Notes: generated by a model not told the origin, from the letters alone. A stretch of DNA of 64,000 nt from Herbaspirillum sp. meg3 (GCF_002257565.1 NZ_CP022736.1:434001-498000), one strand, 5' to 3'; shown: positions 43,075 through 52,498, numbered from the stretch's first letter. Program-made: numbers and translations.

Positions 43075-44649
43075 TTAGTGCGCGTGTTCCGCGCTACCTT
43101 TGCCCAGCTCTGCCTTGATCGCAAAACTGCCACTGGCCGCGTAAGGCGTACCAGCCTTCATACCTTCCTTGATCTCAACTTGCTTGCCGTCAGTGCGGCC
43201 CAACGTAACCTCTTGCGCCATGAAACCGCCAGGGATCTGCACAAACACGATGTTCTTGCCATCGATGATCTGAATGGCATCCGACGAGATGGCCACAGGA
43301 ACATCGGCTTGCTCGGAGATGACTTCCACATTCACAAACAGACCTGGGCGCCAGGTATTGGATGGGTTCTGCAGGACAATATGTGCCTTGGCAGTACGCG
43401 TCTGTTCGCCCAGCAAAGAGCCGACGTAGCTGATCTTGCCGGTAGCCGACGAGTCAAATGCCGTGGCCTTCACCACGGCTTTCTCTCCGACCTTGATCGT
43501 ATTCATGTCTTTCGGCGTGACGATGATTTCTGCCCAGACTGTAGACAAATCGGAGACCATGAAAATATTGGCATCCTCTTTCACGGATTCGCCCAGGCTC
43601 AGATGCTTCTCTACCACCACACCATCAAATGGCGCGCGGACTTCATACCGGTTCAGGCCGCCAGAAGATGCGCCGGCGCCCACGGCACGCAGTTTCTGTT
43701 GTGTGTTGCGCACGGCAATCTCGGCTTCACGCAAGGTTTGTTGTGCTTGCAAATAGTCTTGTTCCGCGGAGATTTTTTCCTCCCACAACTTCTTCTCGCG
43801 GGAATAGGTCGACTGGGCCAGAGCAAGACGTTGCTGAGCGTTCAGTTGTTCACTACGCAGTTCAGAAATCGCGCTGCTACTGATGACGGCCAAAAGCTGA
43901 CCTTTTTTCACGACTTGTCCAAGATTGGCACTCACTGAATCGACCACGCCGGCGACTTGTGGAACCACGTGTGCTGTGCGGTCTTCATTGAAGCGGATTT
44001 CACCGGGCAACTGCAGGCCGCTGTTCAGGCGTACGCTCGCAGAAGTTTTGATCTTGATGCCTGCGGTCTTAATCTGCTCCGCCGACAATTCGACCTTTCC
44101 CTCTTCCTTCGAGAAGACGAAACTCATCTTCTTCCCATTGGCGACCACGTCGAAATTGATATCAAACAAGTGCGGCTCGTCAATGGTCACGGTACTACGG
44201 AGTGAATCCTTCGAAATTTCAAAAAGAATCTTTTCCTTCTCTTGCAGTGGACGAGCTAGGACGGCAGTCAGCTGAATTGATTGAGGAGCGACAATTTTTC
44301 CATTTTCCAGCGGATAAACGACTAATCGGGCGCCATCACTGTCCTCAGCGAGGACAACTTCGATAGCCGAAGGGCCTTCGCTAAACAAGGCGCCGCCATG
44401 AGGCCCTTTGGCCGAGGATGCCTTGTGGTGTTCGCCATCACCGTGCTCGTCCTTGTCCTTATGCTCCGACCCCGCTGCGGCACCGTGGTGCTCACCGTCT
44501 TTATGTCCCTTTTCTTCCTCGTGTCCTTGAGCTGATTCAGCGCGACCCTCACCAGAAGATTCCTTGCCCCCCTTCATCAGCACGACACCCGACAATAAGG
44601 CGGTAACCACCACAATCACAACAATCGCTAGTTTCTGTTTCTTATCCAT
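43075..44649 (-). CDS. czcB: CzcB periplasmic adaptor with His-rich N-terminus
   Basis: Membrane-fusion subunit of CzcCBA, about 524 residues: a membrane anchor (about 5-22), then a long His/Glu/Lys-rich stretch (to about 85, with GHEEEKGHKDGEHHG and DKDEHGDGEHHKAS) likely to bind Zn/Co/Cd, then the adaptor core with lipoyl and barrel parts. The ATG at 44649 was chosen, with GAGAG just upstream; a GTG at 44661 overlapping the czcC stop by four bases is an alternative. The C-terminus is again GSAEHAH. Confidence 0.9.
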   Translation of the reverse strand: MDKKQKLAIVVIVVVTALLSGVVLMKGGKESSGEGRAESAQGHEEEKGHKDGEHHGAAAGSEHKDKDEHGDGEHHKASSAKGPHGGALFSEGPSAIEVVLAEDSDGARLVVYPLENGKIVAPQSIQLTAVLARPLQEKEKILFEISKDSLRSTVTIDEPHLFDINFDVVANGKKMSFVFSKEEGKVELSAEQIKTAGIKIKTSASVRLNSGLQLPGEIRFNEDRTAHVVPQVAGVVDSVSANLGQVVKKGQLLAVISSSAISELRSEQLNAQQRLALAQSTYSREKKLWEEKISAEQDYLQAQQTLREAEIAVRNTQQKLRAVGAGASSGGLNRYEVRAPFDGVVVEKHLSLGESVKEDANIFMVSDLSTVWAEIIVTPKDMNTIKVGEKAVVKATAFDSSATGKISYVGSLLGEQTRTAKAHIVLQNPSNTWRPGLFVNVEVISEQADVPVAISSDAIQIIDGKNIVFVQIPGGFMAQEVTLGRTDGKQVEIKEGMKAGTPYAASGSFAIKAELGKGSAEHAH

Positions 44650-44657
44650 GATTTCTC

Positions 44658-45947
44658 TCACTCTTTTTCTGTGCTATTGGGGCCTGCCAGACGATCCAGT
44701 TCGGCCGATGCCTGATGGACGTTGGAAAGGGCCTGCCAGTATTGGGATTTGGCTTGAAAGTAGGTACGCTGAGCATCAAGGACTTCAAGAAAGCTGAACT
44801 TCCCCAGCTCAAAACCTTTGGTGGCAGCGTTATAAGCACTCTCGGCGCCAGGAATAATCTCGCGACGCAAAGCGTCGACTTCCTGCGTAGCGTTGCGCAT
44901 GCGTTCGTAGCCTTGAGCTGCTTCGCCTTGAATACGAATTTCTGTCGCTGCTTGCTCATCCCGCGCTTTATCGGCACGCTTCAAGGCTTCAAGCTCATTG
45001 CCCCTGTTGTTGTCAAACACGGGGATTGGCACCGACACACCGATGACCCACATGCTGCGGCGGGCTTCTTCGTCACGCTTGTTGCCTAGGCTGACTGTCA
45101 GATCCGGAATACGCTTTGAGCTTTCGATCTTGGCCAGGGCACGACGGCGTTCAACTTCCAGACGAGCCAGTTTGATGGCGGGCCCATCGTTGACGCGCTC
45201 GGTCAGTTGAGCGATAGCAGGTAGTGGTGGCGGCATCTCCACATTGCCGGTCGACAGGCTGAAGGTGCTTTCGAAATCTCCCCAATAAGCCACAAGACGC
45301 TTACGCGCGAGCGTCAGGTCGCTGGCGGCCTGGCTCAATGCCAGGCGTGCACTGGCGTCCGCCACGCGTGCTTTGGTTTCTTCGACCGGAGAGATCTTGC
45401 CGGCACTCACGCGGCGGGAAGTGATACTCGTCGAGCGTTCAGTGAGCTTCAGTAAATCTTCACTCAATCGCAATTTCTCTTGCGCAATCAGCGTATCGAA
45501 GTACGCCGCGGTCACGCCTGCTTTGATCTCAGCTCGCTTTGCAGAGAACTCCAGAACGGCAATGTCGTGCGCACGCTGTGCGGCTTCGATACGGGCACTA
45601 CGCTTGCCACCCAACTCAATGGGCTGATTGATCTGGTAGGTGGTCGTGCGCGTCGATTTTCTCGTATCTTCCATAAGAGCCGAGATTTCTGGATTCGGAC
45701 GTGCACCGGCTTGAATAATCGTCGCTTCGACAGCCTCAATTTCCAGCCTTGCCGCCGACAGTTCTTTGTTTCTATCGATGGCCAGGCCGATCGCGGACTC
45801 CAGCGTCCTGCTTTCAGTAAGTGAATTTGCCGTGGCGGTTTGCGCCAAGGCACTGACATGTTGGTTGTTGCTAGTGGCAACGGATTGCGCGTGCGCGGGA
45901 TAGGCGAGCATCATCGCCAATCCGAGAGGAAGGTAAAGCCTGGACAT
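44658..45947 (-). CDS. czcC: CzcC outer-membrane factor
   Basis: TolC-like outer-membrane channel of the Czc pump, 429 residues with signal peptide (YLPLGLAMMLAYPAHAQ) and two OEP repeats. NLTVSLGNKRDEEARRSMWVIG-like segments are typical of CzcC. GGAG precedes the ATG at 45947; upstream open frame to 46037 overlaps czcI and is not real. Operon order czcI-czcC-czcB-czcA as in Cupriavidus. Confidence 0.92.
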   Translation of the reverse strand: MSRLYLPLGLAMMLAYPAHAQSVATSNNQHVSALAQTATANSLTESRTLESAIGLAIDRNKELSAARLEIEAVEATIIQAGARPNPEISALMEDTRKSTRTTTYQINQPIELGGKRSARIEAAQRAHDIAVLEFSAKRAEIKAGVTAAYFDTLIAQEKLRLSEDLLKLTERSTSITSRRVSAGKISPVEETKARVADASARLALSQAASDLTLARKRLVAYWGDFESTFSLSTGNVEMPPPLPAIAQLTERVNDGPAIKLARLEVERRRALAKIESSKRIPDLTVSLGNKRDEEARRSMWVIGVSVPIPVFDNNRGNELEALKRADKARDEQAATEIRIQGEAAQGYERMRNATQEVDALRREIIPGAESAYNAATKGFELGKFSFLEVLDAQRTYFQAKSQYWQALSNVHQASAELDRLAGPNSTEKE

Positions 45948-46018
45948 CAAATTCTCCAAAGATAAAGGGAAGAATTCGGCGAGTGTCCGACGAGAAAGGG
46001 AAAGTCGAGTTCGCCGAG

Positions 46019-46375
46019 TTAAGCGGCGAGCTGCCAATTGGGCTTTTCAGGGCCCTCGGCAATATGGGAAGAGAATTCAGAAGGAATAAACGGATATACG
46101 GCCAAATTAAAATCAGCAGACAATTTCAACTGGGTATAAGTAGTGACAGATTTGCAGCAGGAAAGATGGCAAAGACCGCATTCGACATCATTGTCGATAA
46201 CGCTTTTCGAAGCATGTTCCTTCATCGAAATCGACTTGTGACTCGCTCTATGCTCATGATGGCCAAAATGTACGCGAGTCTGAGAGGCTTCATTTTGACA
46301 ATACGATGCCATTGCAGCCCAGGAGAGCTGCAACGGCAATAGCAAGATCAAAATGACAAGGAAGGCGCGTCTCAT
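46019..46375 (-). CDS. czcI: CzcI-like regulatory/periplasmic protein
   Basis: 118 residues with signal peptide (FLVILILLLPLQLSWAA), a His-rich middle (VHFGHHEHRASHKSIS), a CGLCHLSCC cysteine motif, and a Pro-rich end. This is the CzcI layout; CzcI precedes czcC in Cupriavidus and affects czc expression. Position immediately before czcC on the same strand supports the call. Biochemical role unknown. Confidence 0.78.
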   Translation of the reverse strand: MRRAFLVILILLLPLQLSWAAMASYCQNEASQTRVHFGHHEHRASHKSISMKEHASKSVIDNDVECGLCHLSCCKSVTTYTQLKLSADFNLAVYPFIPSEFSSHIAEGPEKPNWQLAA

Positions 46376-46386
46376 AGTTGCAAATT

Positions 46387-46408
46387 ATAACTTCAGCAAC
46401 GAAGTTAT
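46387..46408. promoter_or_regulatory. Inverted repeat before czcI
   Basis: Perfect eight-base arms ATAACTTC-N6-GAAGTTAT, ending 11 bases upstream of the czcI start codon. Candidate operator or leader hairpin; it differs from the ATTACA/TGTAAT box. Confidence 0.5.
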
Positions 46409-46473
46409 CTGTCCATCAAAGTTAAGTATTTTTAAATCGAGAGACTTCTGCAACAGTAACGCTGGTAGTTCTA

Positions 46474-46824
46474 TTACGCACCAGAATGGAGCGACTTATT
46501 CATTTTTTGGGCCGACGATTCCTTAGCTTCACGGATGACATCTTGCTGCGCTTCTTTCTTCACATCGGCGCGCGTCTTCGACGACGCGGTCTTGAGTACC
46601 GGGTAGCTGTTGTTGTTGACGATCAGGCCGTCCTTTTGTGCTTGCTCGAGTTCGGCAACCACCTCAGCACGCGTCTTGGTGCTTTGGTAAGTCACGACCG
46701 GGTAGTTGTTACGTGCCGACACGTTAGCGGCGTCACGAGCGGCTTGGGTTGGCGCAGTTTCGGCGACGGCAACAGCAGACACCAGAGACAGCAATGTAAC
46801 GGCGATGATTTGAGTCGATTTCAT
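46474..46824 (-). CDS. DUF4148 secreted protein, copy 1
   Basis: 116 residues: signal peptide (LLSLVSAVAVAE), then two copies of the DUF4148 pattern, NNYPVVTYQSTKTRAEVVAELEQA and NSYPVLKTASSKTRADVKKEA, so an internally duplicated member. Periplasmic, function unknown; the family is abundant in Burkholderiales. Divergent from czcRS, with the ATTACA-N4-TGTAAT box between, which argues for metal control. A paralogue with the same promoter lies at 56.7 kb. Confidence 0.85.
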   Translation of the reverse strand: MKSTQIIAVTLLSLVSAVAVAETAPTQAARDAANVSARNNYPVVTYQSTKTRAEVVAELEQAQKDGLIVNNNSYPVLKTASSKTRADVKKEAQQDVIREAKESSAQKMNKSLHSGA

Positions 46825-46965
46825 AATAGTTCTCCAAGTAAATAAAGTAGGGTCAAATGCCTCGAAATGAGACCTTCAACAACCGATCACCTTGGGGCAC
46901 ATGCCATTTGGCGTATCGTTGGAGTGAATTTTAGAAGGCGGGCTCGCACGTGAAGATTGCCTATA

Positions 46966-46983
46966 CATTACAAATTTGTAATG
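46966..46983. promoter_or_regulatory. CzcR/CopR-type box between DUF4148 gene and czcR
   Basis: Perfect 18-base palindrome CATTACAAATTTGTAATG. Toward the DUF4148 gene the next 60 bases match the promoter at 56.6 kb, including a TAAAAT -10 and CCAACGATACGCCAAAT. Confidence 0.85.
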
Positions 46984-47045
46984 CAGGCGCCCCCTGTGAT
47001 CAGGGAAAATGCCAGCACAACCATACCCTCAGAGGGCTCTCGATC

Positions 47046-47717
47046 ATGCGCATCTTGCTAGTAGAAGACGAACCAAAATCAGGCGACTACTTGCGCAGAG
47101 GCCTCACCGAGTCCGGATTTATCGTTGATTGGGTTCAAACCGGGCCTGATGGATTACACAATGCACAAACAAATAACTACAACCTGATCATCCTGGACGT
47201 TATGCTGCCGGCGATGAGCGGATGGGATGTCCTCCAGACCTTGCGTCAGTCTCACGACACGCCAGTGCTGTTTCTCACAGCGCGCGATGAGATCGAAGAC
47301 CGCGTAAAGGGATTGGAATTAGGAGCCGACGATTATCTTGTGAAGCCGTTCGCCTTCACAGAACTCTTGGCACGCGTCAGAACACTGTTGCGACGAGGCC
47401 CGACCCGTGAATCCGAAATTATTGAATTCGCTGATGTGCAGATTGACGTGCTTAAACGCCGCGTGATGCGCGCAGATCAACGCGTCGATCTGACTGCCAA
47501 AGAATTCGCCTTGCTCCACCTGTTGGCGAAGCGGCCAGGCGAGGTGCTCTCCCGGTCGCTGATTGCCTCGCAGGTTTGGGACATGAATTTCGATAGCGAC
47601 ACCAACGTGGTTGATGTCGCCGTTCGGCGCCTGCGTGCAAAACTAGACGATCCACACACACAGAAGCTCATCCACACGGTGCGTGGCATGGGCTACGTGC
47701 TGGAGGTGCGTTCGTGA
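47046..47717 (+). CDS. czcR: Heavy-metal response regulator CzcR
   Basis: OmpR-family regulator, 223 residues, receiver with Asp8, phospho-acceptor Asp51 and KPFAFTELLARVRTLLRRG linker; winged helix ends VDVAVRRLRAKLDDPHTQK and HTVRGMGYVLE. Very similar in layout to the CopR of this window, so the two may bind related boxes. The ATG at 47046 gives the standard start; the open frame from 46950 is leader. Overlaps the sensor gene by four bases. Confidence 0.92.
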   Translation: MRILLVEDEPKSGDYLRRGLTESGFIVDWVQTGPDGLHNAQTNNYNLIILDVMLPAMSGWDVLQTLRQSHDTPVLFLTARDEIEDRVKGLELGADDYLVKPFAFTELLARVRTLLRRGPTRESEIIEFADVQIDVLKRRVMRADQRVDLTAKEFALLHLLAKRPGEVLSRSLIASQVWDMNFDSDTNVVDVAVRRLRAKLDDPHTQKLIHTVRGMGYVLEVRS

Positions 47718-49129
47718 ATCGACTACAACCAGCGTCGCTGACTTCACGCCTAGTCTCTCTATTCGGGCTAGTCGCAATCGTTACCTTTGCGGGGGTTGGC
47801 ACCTACCTGTACCACTCGCTCTCCAAACAGTTGGAAACACGAGATGACGAAGAGCTTCTCGGAAAAATCCGTTCAATGAGCCATCTGGTTCAAGAAGCGC
47901 CCTCCGTGGAGTCGATCCGGCGAGACCCCCATATCTTTCTCGATGCCGCCGCCGGCCACGACCAACTGACGGTCCTCATGCGTGTCGGCGAAGAGGCGCT
48001 GGTTGTCAATAGCAATCCTGAGACTCAAGCCTTGTCATTTCTTACACCGCCGGCAAAAAACGATGAACTCAATCGATCTGCTGTATCGGTTATAAAACTG
48101 CGCAATGGCGAATCGGCGCGTGCTGTCGCCACAGAGACGGTCATTAACAAGACGAACGAACGAGTGCAAATCATGGTGGCGCGTACTGCATCCGACAGAA
48201 TGCAGCTGCTGAGTAGTTACCAGGCGGAGGTTTGGACGGCGGCCGTGTGTGGAACGTTACTGGCGACCGTACTGAGCTATTTTCTGGTATTGCGTGGCCT
48301 ACGCCCATTACGCGTGGTTGCCAGTCAAGCGCAGAGCATCACAGCGCATCGTTTGGATACCCGACTGGATATGGAAGCTGCACCTCAGGAGTTACATGAA
48401 ATAGTGCAGTCGTTCAACGCCATGCTCGATCGATTACATGGCAGCTTCGAGCGACTGACGCAGTTCTCCGCAGATCTTGCCCACGACCTACGCACACCGC
48501 TCAACAACCTCATGGTTCAGACACAGGTCGCCATTTCTCAGGCGCGCACGCCTGAAGAATATCAGTCACTACTCATCTCCAACATCGAAGAGTATGAACG
48601 CCTAGCAAGAATGACTGAAAGTATTCTATTCCTGGCAAGGGCTGAGCATGCCCACGTCGTTGTCAACAAAGAGTCTCTCGACATGGCAGTGGAGTTGACG
48701 CGTATCTCCGAATATTTTGAAGGAATCGCAGATGATGCCGGCGTAACCATCAAGGTTTCAGGCCAAGGAAAACTGTGTGCCGACGCAATCTTGCTGCGAC
48801 GCGCGGTAAGCAACCTCGTTGCCAATGCTATCCGCTACACACCGTTTGGCCACACCGTCACATTGTCTGCTGAAAACCAGCACGATTCTGTGATTATCAG
48901 CGTGACTAATCCGGGAAAGGGCATTGATGTGAGCCATCTCGATCGCATTTTTGACCGCTTTTATCGTGCCGATACCGCGAGGAGTAACTCGGCAACGTCG
49001 ACGGGACTCGGATTAGCGATCGTGCAATCCATCATGGCTTTGCATGGTGGCACGGCGAAGGCCGAAAGCGTCATCGATGGCGAGACGATATTCAGGCTTA
49101 TTTTCCCGTTGAAACATAAGTCCTCATAA
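47714..49129 (+). CDS. czcS: Heavy-metal sensor histidine kinase CzcS
   Basis: 471 residues starting at a GTG that overlaps the czcR stop (GTGA). Membrane helices at about 14-36 and 171-193 flank a periplasmic sensor; HAMP, then the LAHDLRTPLNNL box with phospho-acceptor His257, and ATPase boxes RAVSNLVANAIRYTP and GLGLAIVQSIM. Belongs to the heavy-metal kinase group (CusS/CzcS). Followed 13 bases later by a lipoprotein gene that may be cotranscribed. Confidence 0.9.
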   Translation: MNRLQPASLTSRLVSLFGLVAIVTFAGVGTYLYHSLSKQLETRDDEELLGKIRSMSHLVQEAPSVESIRRDPHIFLDAAAGHDQLTVLMRVGEEALVVNSNPETQALSFLTPPAKNDELNRSAVSVIKLRNGESARAVATETVINKTNERVQIMVARTASDRMQLLSSYQAEVWTAAVCGTLLATVLSYFLVLRGLRPLRVVASQAQSITAHRLDTRLDMEAAPQELHEIVQSFNAMLDRLHGSFERLTQFSADLAHDLRTPLNNLMVQTQVAISQARTPEEYQSLLISNIEEYERLARMTESILFLARAEHAHVVVNKESLDMAVELTRISEYFEGIADDAGVTIKVSGQGKLCADAILLRRAVSNLVANAIRYTPFGHTVTLSAENQHDSVIISVTNPGKGIDVSHLDRIFDRFYRADTARSNSATSTGLGLAIVQSIMALHGGTAKAESVIDGETIFRLIFPLKHKSS

Positions 49130-49142
49130 AAAGGAGATTTCC

Positions 49143-49532
49143 ATGACATTCAGTATAGGCCGACCGCTAAAAGCAGTTTTTTGTGTCATCACGATGACAG
49201 CTATTTTAGGCGGGTGCTCCACACATCCCGTGGCGTCTGTTCGCGAAGGCGCTATCGATGCATTCATTCAAGGCGACTATCCGCTTGAAAAAAACGTAGC
49301 GGATCTTCCGCCGTGCTTGAAGGATATTCCAGTTGCACAACTGATGACGAAAAAGTATATCGAGTTGTCTTATCGTCCCAGCAGCAGCAAATATCGCACG
49401 CTCACTATCGCCGAAGCGCCTAGCGCGGGATTTGCGAAGTCTGGCGTTCACGTTGAAGTGATCCCGGGTGATTGCCGAAAGGGCGAACTGGCGACTATCA
49501 TTCGTCCGCTGTATTCGCACGACCCGTCATAG
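49143..49532 (+). CDS. Hypothetical lipoprotein downstream of czcRS
   Basis: 129 residues with a lipoprotein signal ending LGG-Cys25. The mature part has two further Cys (LPPCLKDIP and GDCRKGEL) and no domain I recognise. AAAAGGAG precedes the ATG, and the gene begins 13 bases after czcS, so cotranscription with the metal-sensing pair is likely. Possible envelope metal-binding or sensing accessory; that is a guess from position. Confidence 0.7.
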   Translation: MTFSIGRPLKAVFCVITMTAILGGCSTHPVASVREGAIDAFIQGDYPLEKNVADLPPCLKDIPVAQLMTKKYIELSYRPSSSKYRTLTIAEAPSAGFAKSGVHVEVIPGDCRKGELATIIRPLYSHDPS

Positions 49533-49593
49533 TTACCCTTAGTCAGCGTTGGGTGAGAGACGGCGATAAATCGGTTGTTCCCCTTATCCTGCA

Positions 49594-49803
49594 ATGCAAA
49601 TGAGCCCAATTGAACCGACAAGCCACACAGACGTTCTCCAGATAGTGTTTGGTGGCTCCGTGGTATTTTTACTGTTGATGGCATGCTTCGTTATTTGGAT
49701 CAAATACGGCAAGCAATCGAGCAAAAAAAATAAGTCGCCGGCGAACAAGCGATCGATCAAAGGTAAGCCGGTACGCGCAAGAGCAAGTCAGAAGAAACGA
49801 TAG
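49594..49803 (+). CDS. Small single-helix membrane protein (69 aa)
   Basis: Not recognised. One membrane helix (about 17-36, IVFGGSVVFLLLMACFVIWI) followed by a strongly basic tail ending SQKKR, so N-out with a cytosolic positive tail. No strong ribosome site before the ATG, but a second ATG two codons later exists. Plausible as the last gene after the lipoprotein gene. Confidence 0.5.
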   Translation: MQMSPIEPTSHTDVLQIVFGGSVVFLLLMACFVIWIKYGKQSSKKNKSPANKRSIKGKPVRARASQKKR

Positions 49804-49846
49804 CCCTAGCGCTACTCAATATATAGAGTCGAATCCAATAGGAATG

Positions 49847-50428
49847 CTACAAATCTGCAGACGAATCATCGTGCCAGCGGCGAACGATACGTTGAAAAAA
49901 TAAACTGTTCGGTAATTGCAACGTTGTGTAGCTATTGCCGTGACTCTCCCTCAACGTCGTATAAACCAGATTGATGTCGACCACGCGCCCCTTGACGCCT
50001 GGCTTGTCTCCACCTTCCAATACTTCAATAGTGTCGCCAATACGAAATGGTTGCGTCGTATAAATCAAGAGAGCACAAAAGAGATTGGAAAGAACACTCC
50101 ATGCCGCAAAAAAAGCAATCGCGCCAACGGCTGCAAAACCTGTAAAGGCCGACCAAAGGACAGCACCGGAGACGCCCATCCGTTCAAGCGACCAAAGTAG
50201 TGCGCCACCGTAGACGACAAAGCCAACAACACGTTGTGAGAGAGAAGCAACTTTCTTTGGAAGCAAATAGGTTCGGCTGAGTTTTCCGATAAGCCGGTTG
50301 GAAATGCGCATGACCATTAGTGCACACAAGACGATAAGTGCAACCTCAACGGCCGGCACCAAAACGTCAAACCAGTCTGCTATCCATTGCGGCAAGCTGT
50401 CATGTATAGATCGAAGATGCTTATTCAT
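49847..50428 (-). CDS. Small MscS-type mechanosensitive channel protein
   Basis: 193 residues with three N-terminal hydrophobic helices and a MscS beta domain. The pore-lining helix region reads GFAAVGAIAFFAAWSVLSNLF, followed by TTQPFRIGDTIEV and RGRVVDINLVYTTLRE-like segment. It is truncated after the beta domain compared with E. coli MscS (286), as seen in several short family members. Downstream of a two-component pair on the same strand, separated by 35 bases. Confidence 0.85.
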   Translation of the reverse strand: MNKHLRSIHDSLPQWIADWFDVLVPAVEVALIVLCALMVMRISNRLIGKLSRTYLLPKKVASLSQRVVGFVVYGGALLWSLERMGVSGAVLWSAFTGFAAVGAIAFFAAWSVLSNLFCALLIYTTQPFRIGDTIEVLEGGDKPGVKGRVVDINLVYTTLRESHGNSYTTLQLPNSLFFQRIVRRWHDDSSADL

Positions 50429-50463
50429 GTAATGTCAAAGTCTGCAAAGCGTTAGGTGAGAAG

Positions 50464-51828
50464 TCATTCCGTCGTACGCAGAATCAACACTGCGCGCAAG
50501 CCTGGCTTATTGTCGCTCAACTCTAACTTCCCACCGTGTAATTTTGCAACAGCCGCCACTACGCTCAGCCCCAAGCCTACCCCGGGACTGGCGCGACTGG
50601 TATCGCAACGGTAAAACCGTTCTTGCACCTTTGAAATTTCATCCGTTGCAATGCCAGGGCCGTTGTCGCTTACCTCAATAAATATTGATCCGTTATCGAT
50701 CCGGCCGCACTCGATTTTTACTGTGCCATTTTTGGGCACGTATTTAAAAGCATTGTCCAGGAGATTTCCTACCGCCTGCACGATGAGCAACGCATCTCCC
50801 CGCAGTGTCAAGGATGGTAGATTTTCGAGCGACAGACTTGCCAGATGCGACTCGGCAGCAGGCTGATAAAAGTCGACCACATCTTCGAGGAGCTCGGAAA
50901 CGTTCAGAGGCGCAAATCCCGATCGACGCGCACCGCTATCAATCTCAACGAGGCGTAAGAGAGCGTTGAATATTGCAATAACGCGGTCCACGTCGCCAAT
51001 GGCGCCATCGACTTCGACCATCACCCATTCTTCTCCGGGGCGACGTAAGGCCAGCTCCTCTAGCCGCGATCTCAATTCGGTCAAAGGCGTCCGCAGGTCA
51101 TGAGCGATGGAGTTCGACACATTCAGCACGCCATCCATCAATTGCTCGATCTGTTCCAGCATACGGTTTTCAGTCTCAACAAGGATGCCGAGTTCGTCCT
51201 CTTCTCCGTTGTGAGGAAGGCGATGCGACAAGTCACCTTGCATGATGGCCGAGGCAGCCTGGTTGATATCCTTTACTTTCGCCAGAAGGCTGCGTCTGAC
51301 GACAATGCCTCCGATAACGCCCAAGAGAATCACAATGGCGCCGGAGCCGCTCAATCCAATGATGAACATACTCTCCAGCACGCGATATCGATTGATATCA
51401 TGAGCGAGAAGGAGATGGAAACCGTTGTTGAGCGTAATGTGTTTGGCGAGGATCTGCGTAGAACGCCCGTCAAGGTTGACCACTACTCGACCACTGGAGA
51501 AGTCCGCACTGACAGTTTGAGGCCAGATGGTCAGATTGCCGGCCAAGCGATGCAGGGAAGCGTCAGTCAGCAGAACAATATCTTCGGAGTCTCCCTGCGT
51601 GGAACCGACGCGGGATTCAATGGATCTACTTAGAGCAGCGACACCTTCTTCGTCGAAGATTCGCTGCAAGCGCTCACTATCAGCATGCAGAATATGACGC
51701 CAGTCCTGTTCGACGAATTCCTGCCATGCAACCCACAAGGGAGTAGCAAAACAGGCGAGCACCAGCAAACTAAAGAGGACATAGCACGTAGTGACAGCCC
51801 GGGCGGAGAACCTGAAGTATTTATTCAT
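50464..51828 (-). CDS. Sensor histidine kinase of third two-component pair
   Basis: About 454 residues. Membrane helix near 12-34, periplasmic domain, second helix (SGSGAIVILLGVIGGIVV), HAMP, SIAHDLRTPLTEL with phospho-acceptor His243, and ATPase boxes ending GVGLGLSVVAAVAKLHGG. The ATG at 51828 overlaps the regulator's stop by eight bases. It lies inside the metal island but has no box of the cop/czc type upstream, so its signal may be different. Confidence 0.88.
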   Translation of the reverse strand: MNKYFRFSARAVTTCYVLFSLLVLACFATPLWVAWQEFVEQDWRHILHADSERLQRIFDEEGVAALSRSIESRVGSTQGDSEDIVLLTDASLHRLAGNLTIWPQTVSADFSSGRVVVNLDGRSTQILAKHITLNNGFHLLLAHDINRYRVLESMFIIGLSGSGAIVILLGVIGGIVVRRSLLAKVKDINQAASAIMQGDLSHRLPHNGEEDELGILVETENRMLEQIEQLMDGVLNVSNSIAHDLRTPLTELRSRLEELALRRPGEEWVMVEVDGAIGDVDRVIAIFNALLRLVEIDSGARRSGFAPLNVSELLEDVVDFYQPAAESHLASLSLENLPSLTLRGDALLIVQAVGNLLDNAFKYVPKNGTVKIECGRIDNGSIFIEVSDNGPGIATDEISKVQERFYRCDTSRASPGVGLGLSVVAAVAKLHGGKLELSDNKPGLRAVLILRTTE

Positions 51829-52498
51829 CAGACAGCATGTATCCGGAGCCACGGATTGTCTTCAACAACGAAGACGATGCACCAGTGTCTATCTTCTGCC
51901 TCAGCTTACTAATGTGTACATCGATCACGTTCGTCTGCGGATCGAAATCGAAATTCCAGATGTTCTGCAGCAACATCGTTCGTGTGACCACCTGGTTCGC
52001 GTGCAGAATCAGATATTGCAGTAAGCGGAATTCTCGCGGCTGCAGCATGATTTCCTTACCGGAACGATAGACTTTCCGGCCAAGAACATCCATATGCAGG
52101 TCGGCCACCACCAGGTAGGTACTCGTCGCAGAACTACGGGACCGACGTGTCAGGGTATTTAAACGCGCGAGTAGTTCTGTGAAGGCAAACGGTTTGACAA
52201 GATAGTCGTCAGCACCGCTTTGCAAGCCGCGAACGCGGTCATCGGTCTCTGCCATCGCACTGAGGATAAGAATCGGGACTGTATTACCCGACATGCGCAA
52301 GGCTTCCACAACACCCAAACCGTCAATGCCGCCTGGCAGCATGCGATCCATAATGATAGCGTCGTAGGCGGCGCTAGTCGCAAGCAACATGCCATCCCGT
52401 CCATTACCGGCATGATCAACATCGTGCCCGGATTCTCTCAGACCTTTTATTAAGAATTGCGCTACGCGCTCATTGTCTTCGACGATCAGTAGTTTCAT
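51821..52498 (-). CDS. OmpR-family response regulator of third pair
   Basis: 225 residues from the ATG at 52498: Asp8, phospho-acceptor Asp51, KPFAFTELLARLNTLTRR, and a winged helix ending VIDVHISKLRQKID and KTIRGSGYMLSDE. ATG codons at 52507 and 52510 are alternatives; AGGA lies nearer to those. First gene of the regulator-kinase-MscS run. The divergence from CopR/CzcR in the recognition region suggests a separate regulon. Confidence 0.88.
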   Translation of the reverse strand: MKLLIVEDNERVAQFLIKGLRESGHDVDHAGNGRDGMLLATSAAYDAIIMDRMLPGGIDGLGVVEALRMSGNTVPILILSAMAETDDRVRGLQSGADDYLVKPFAFTELLARLNTLTRRSRSSATSTYLVVADLHMDVLGRKVYRSGKEIMLQPREFRLLQYLILHANQVVTRTMLLQNIWNFDFDPQTNVIDVHISKLRQKIDTGASSSLLKTIRGSGYMLSDE

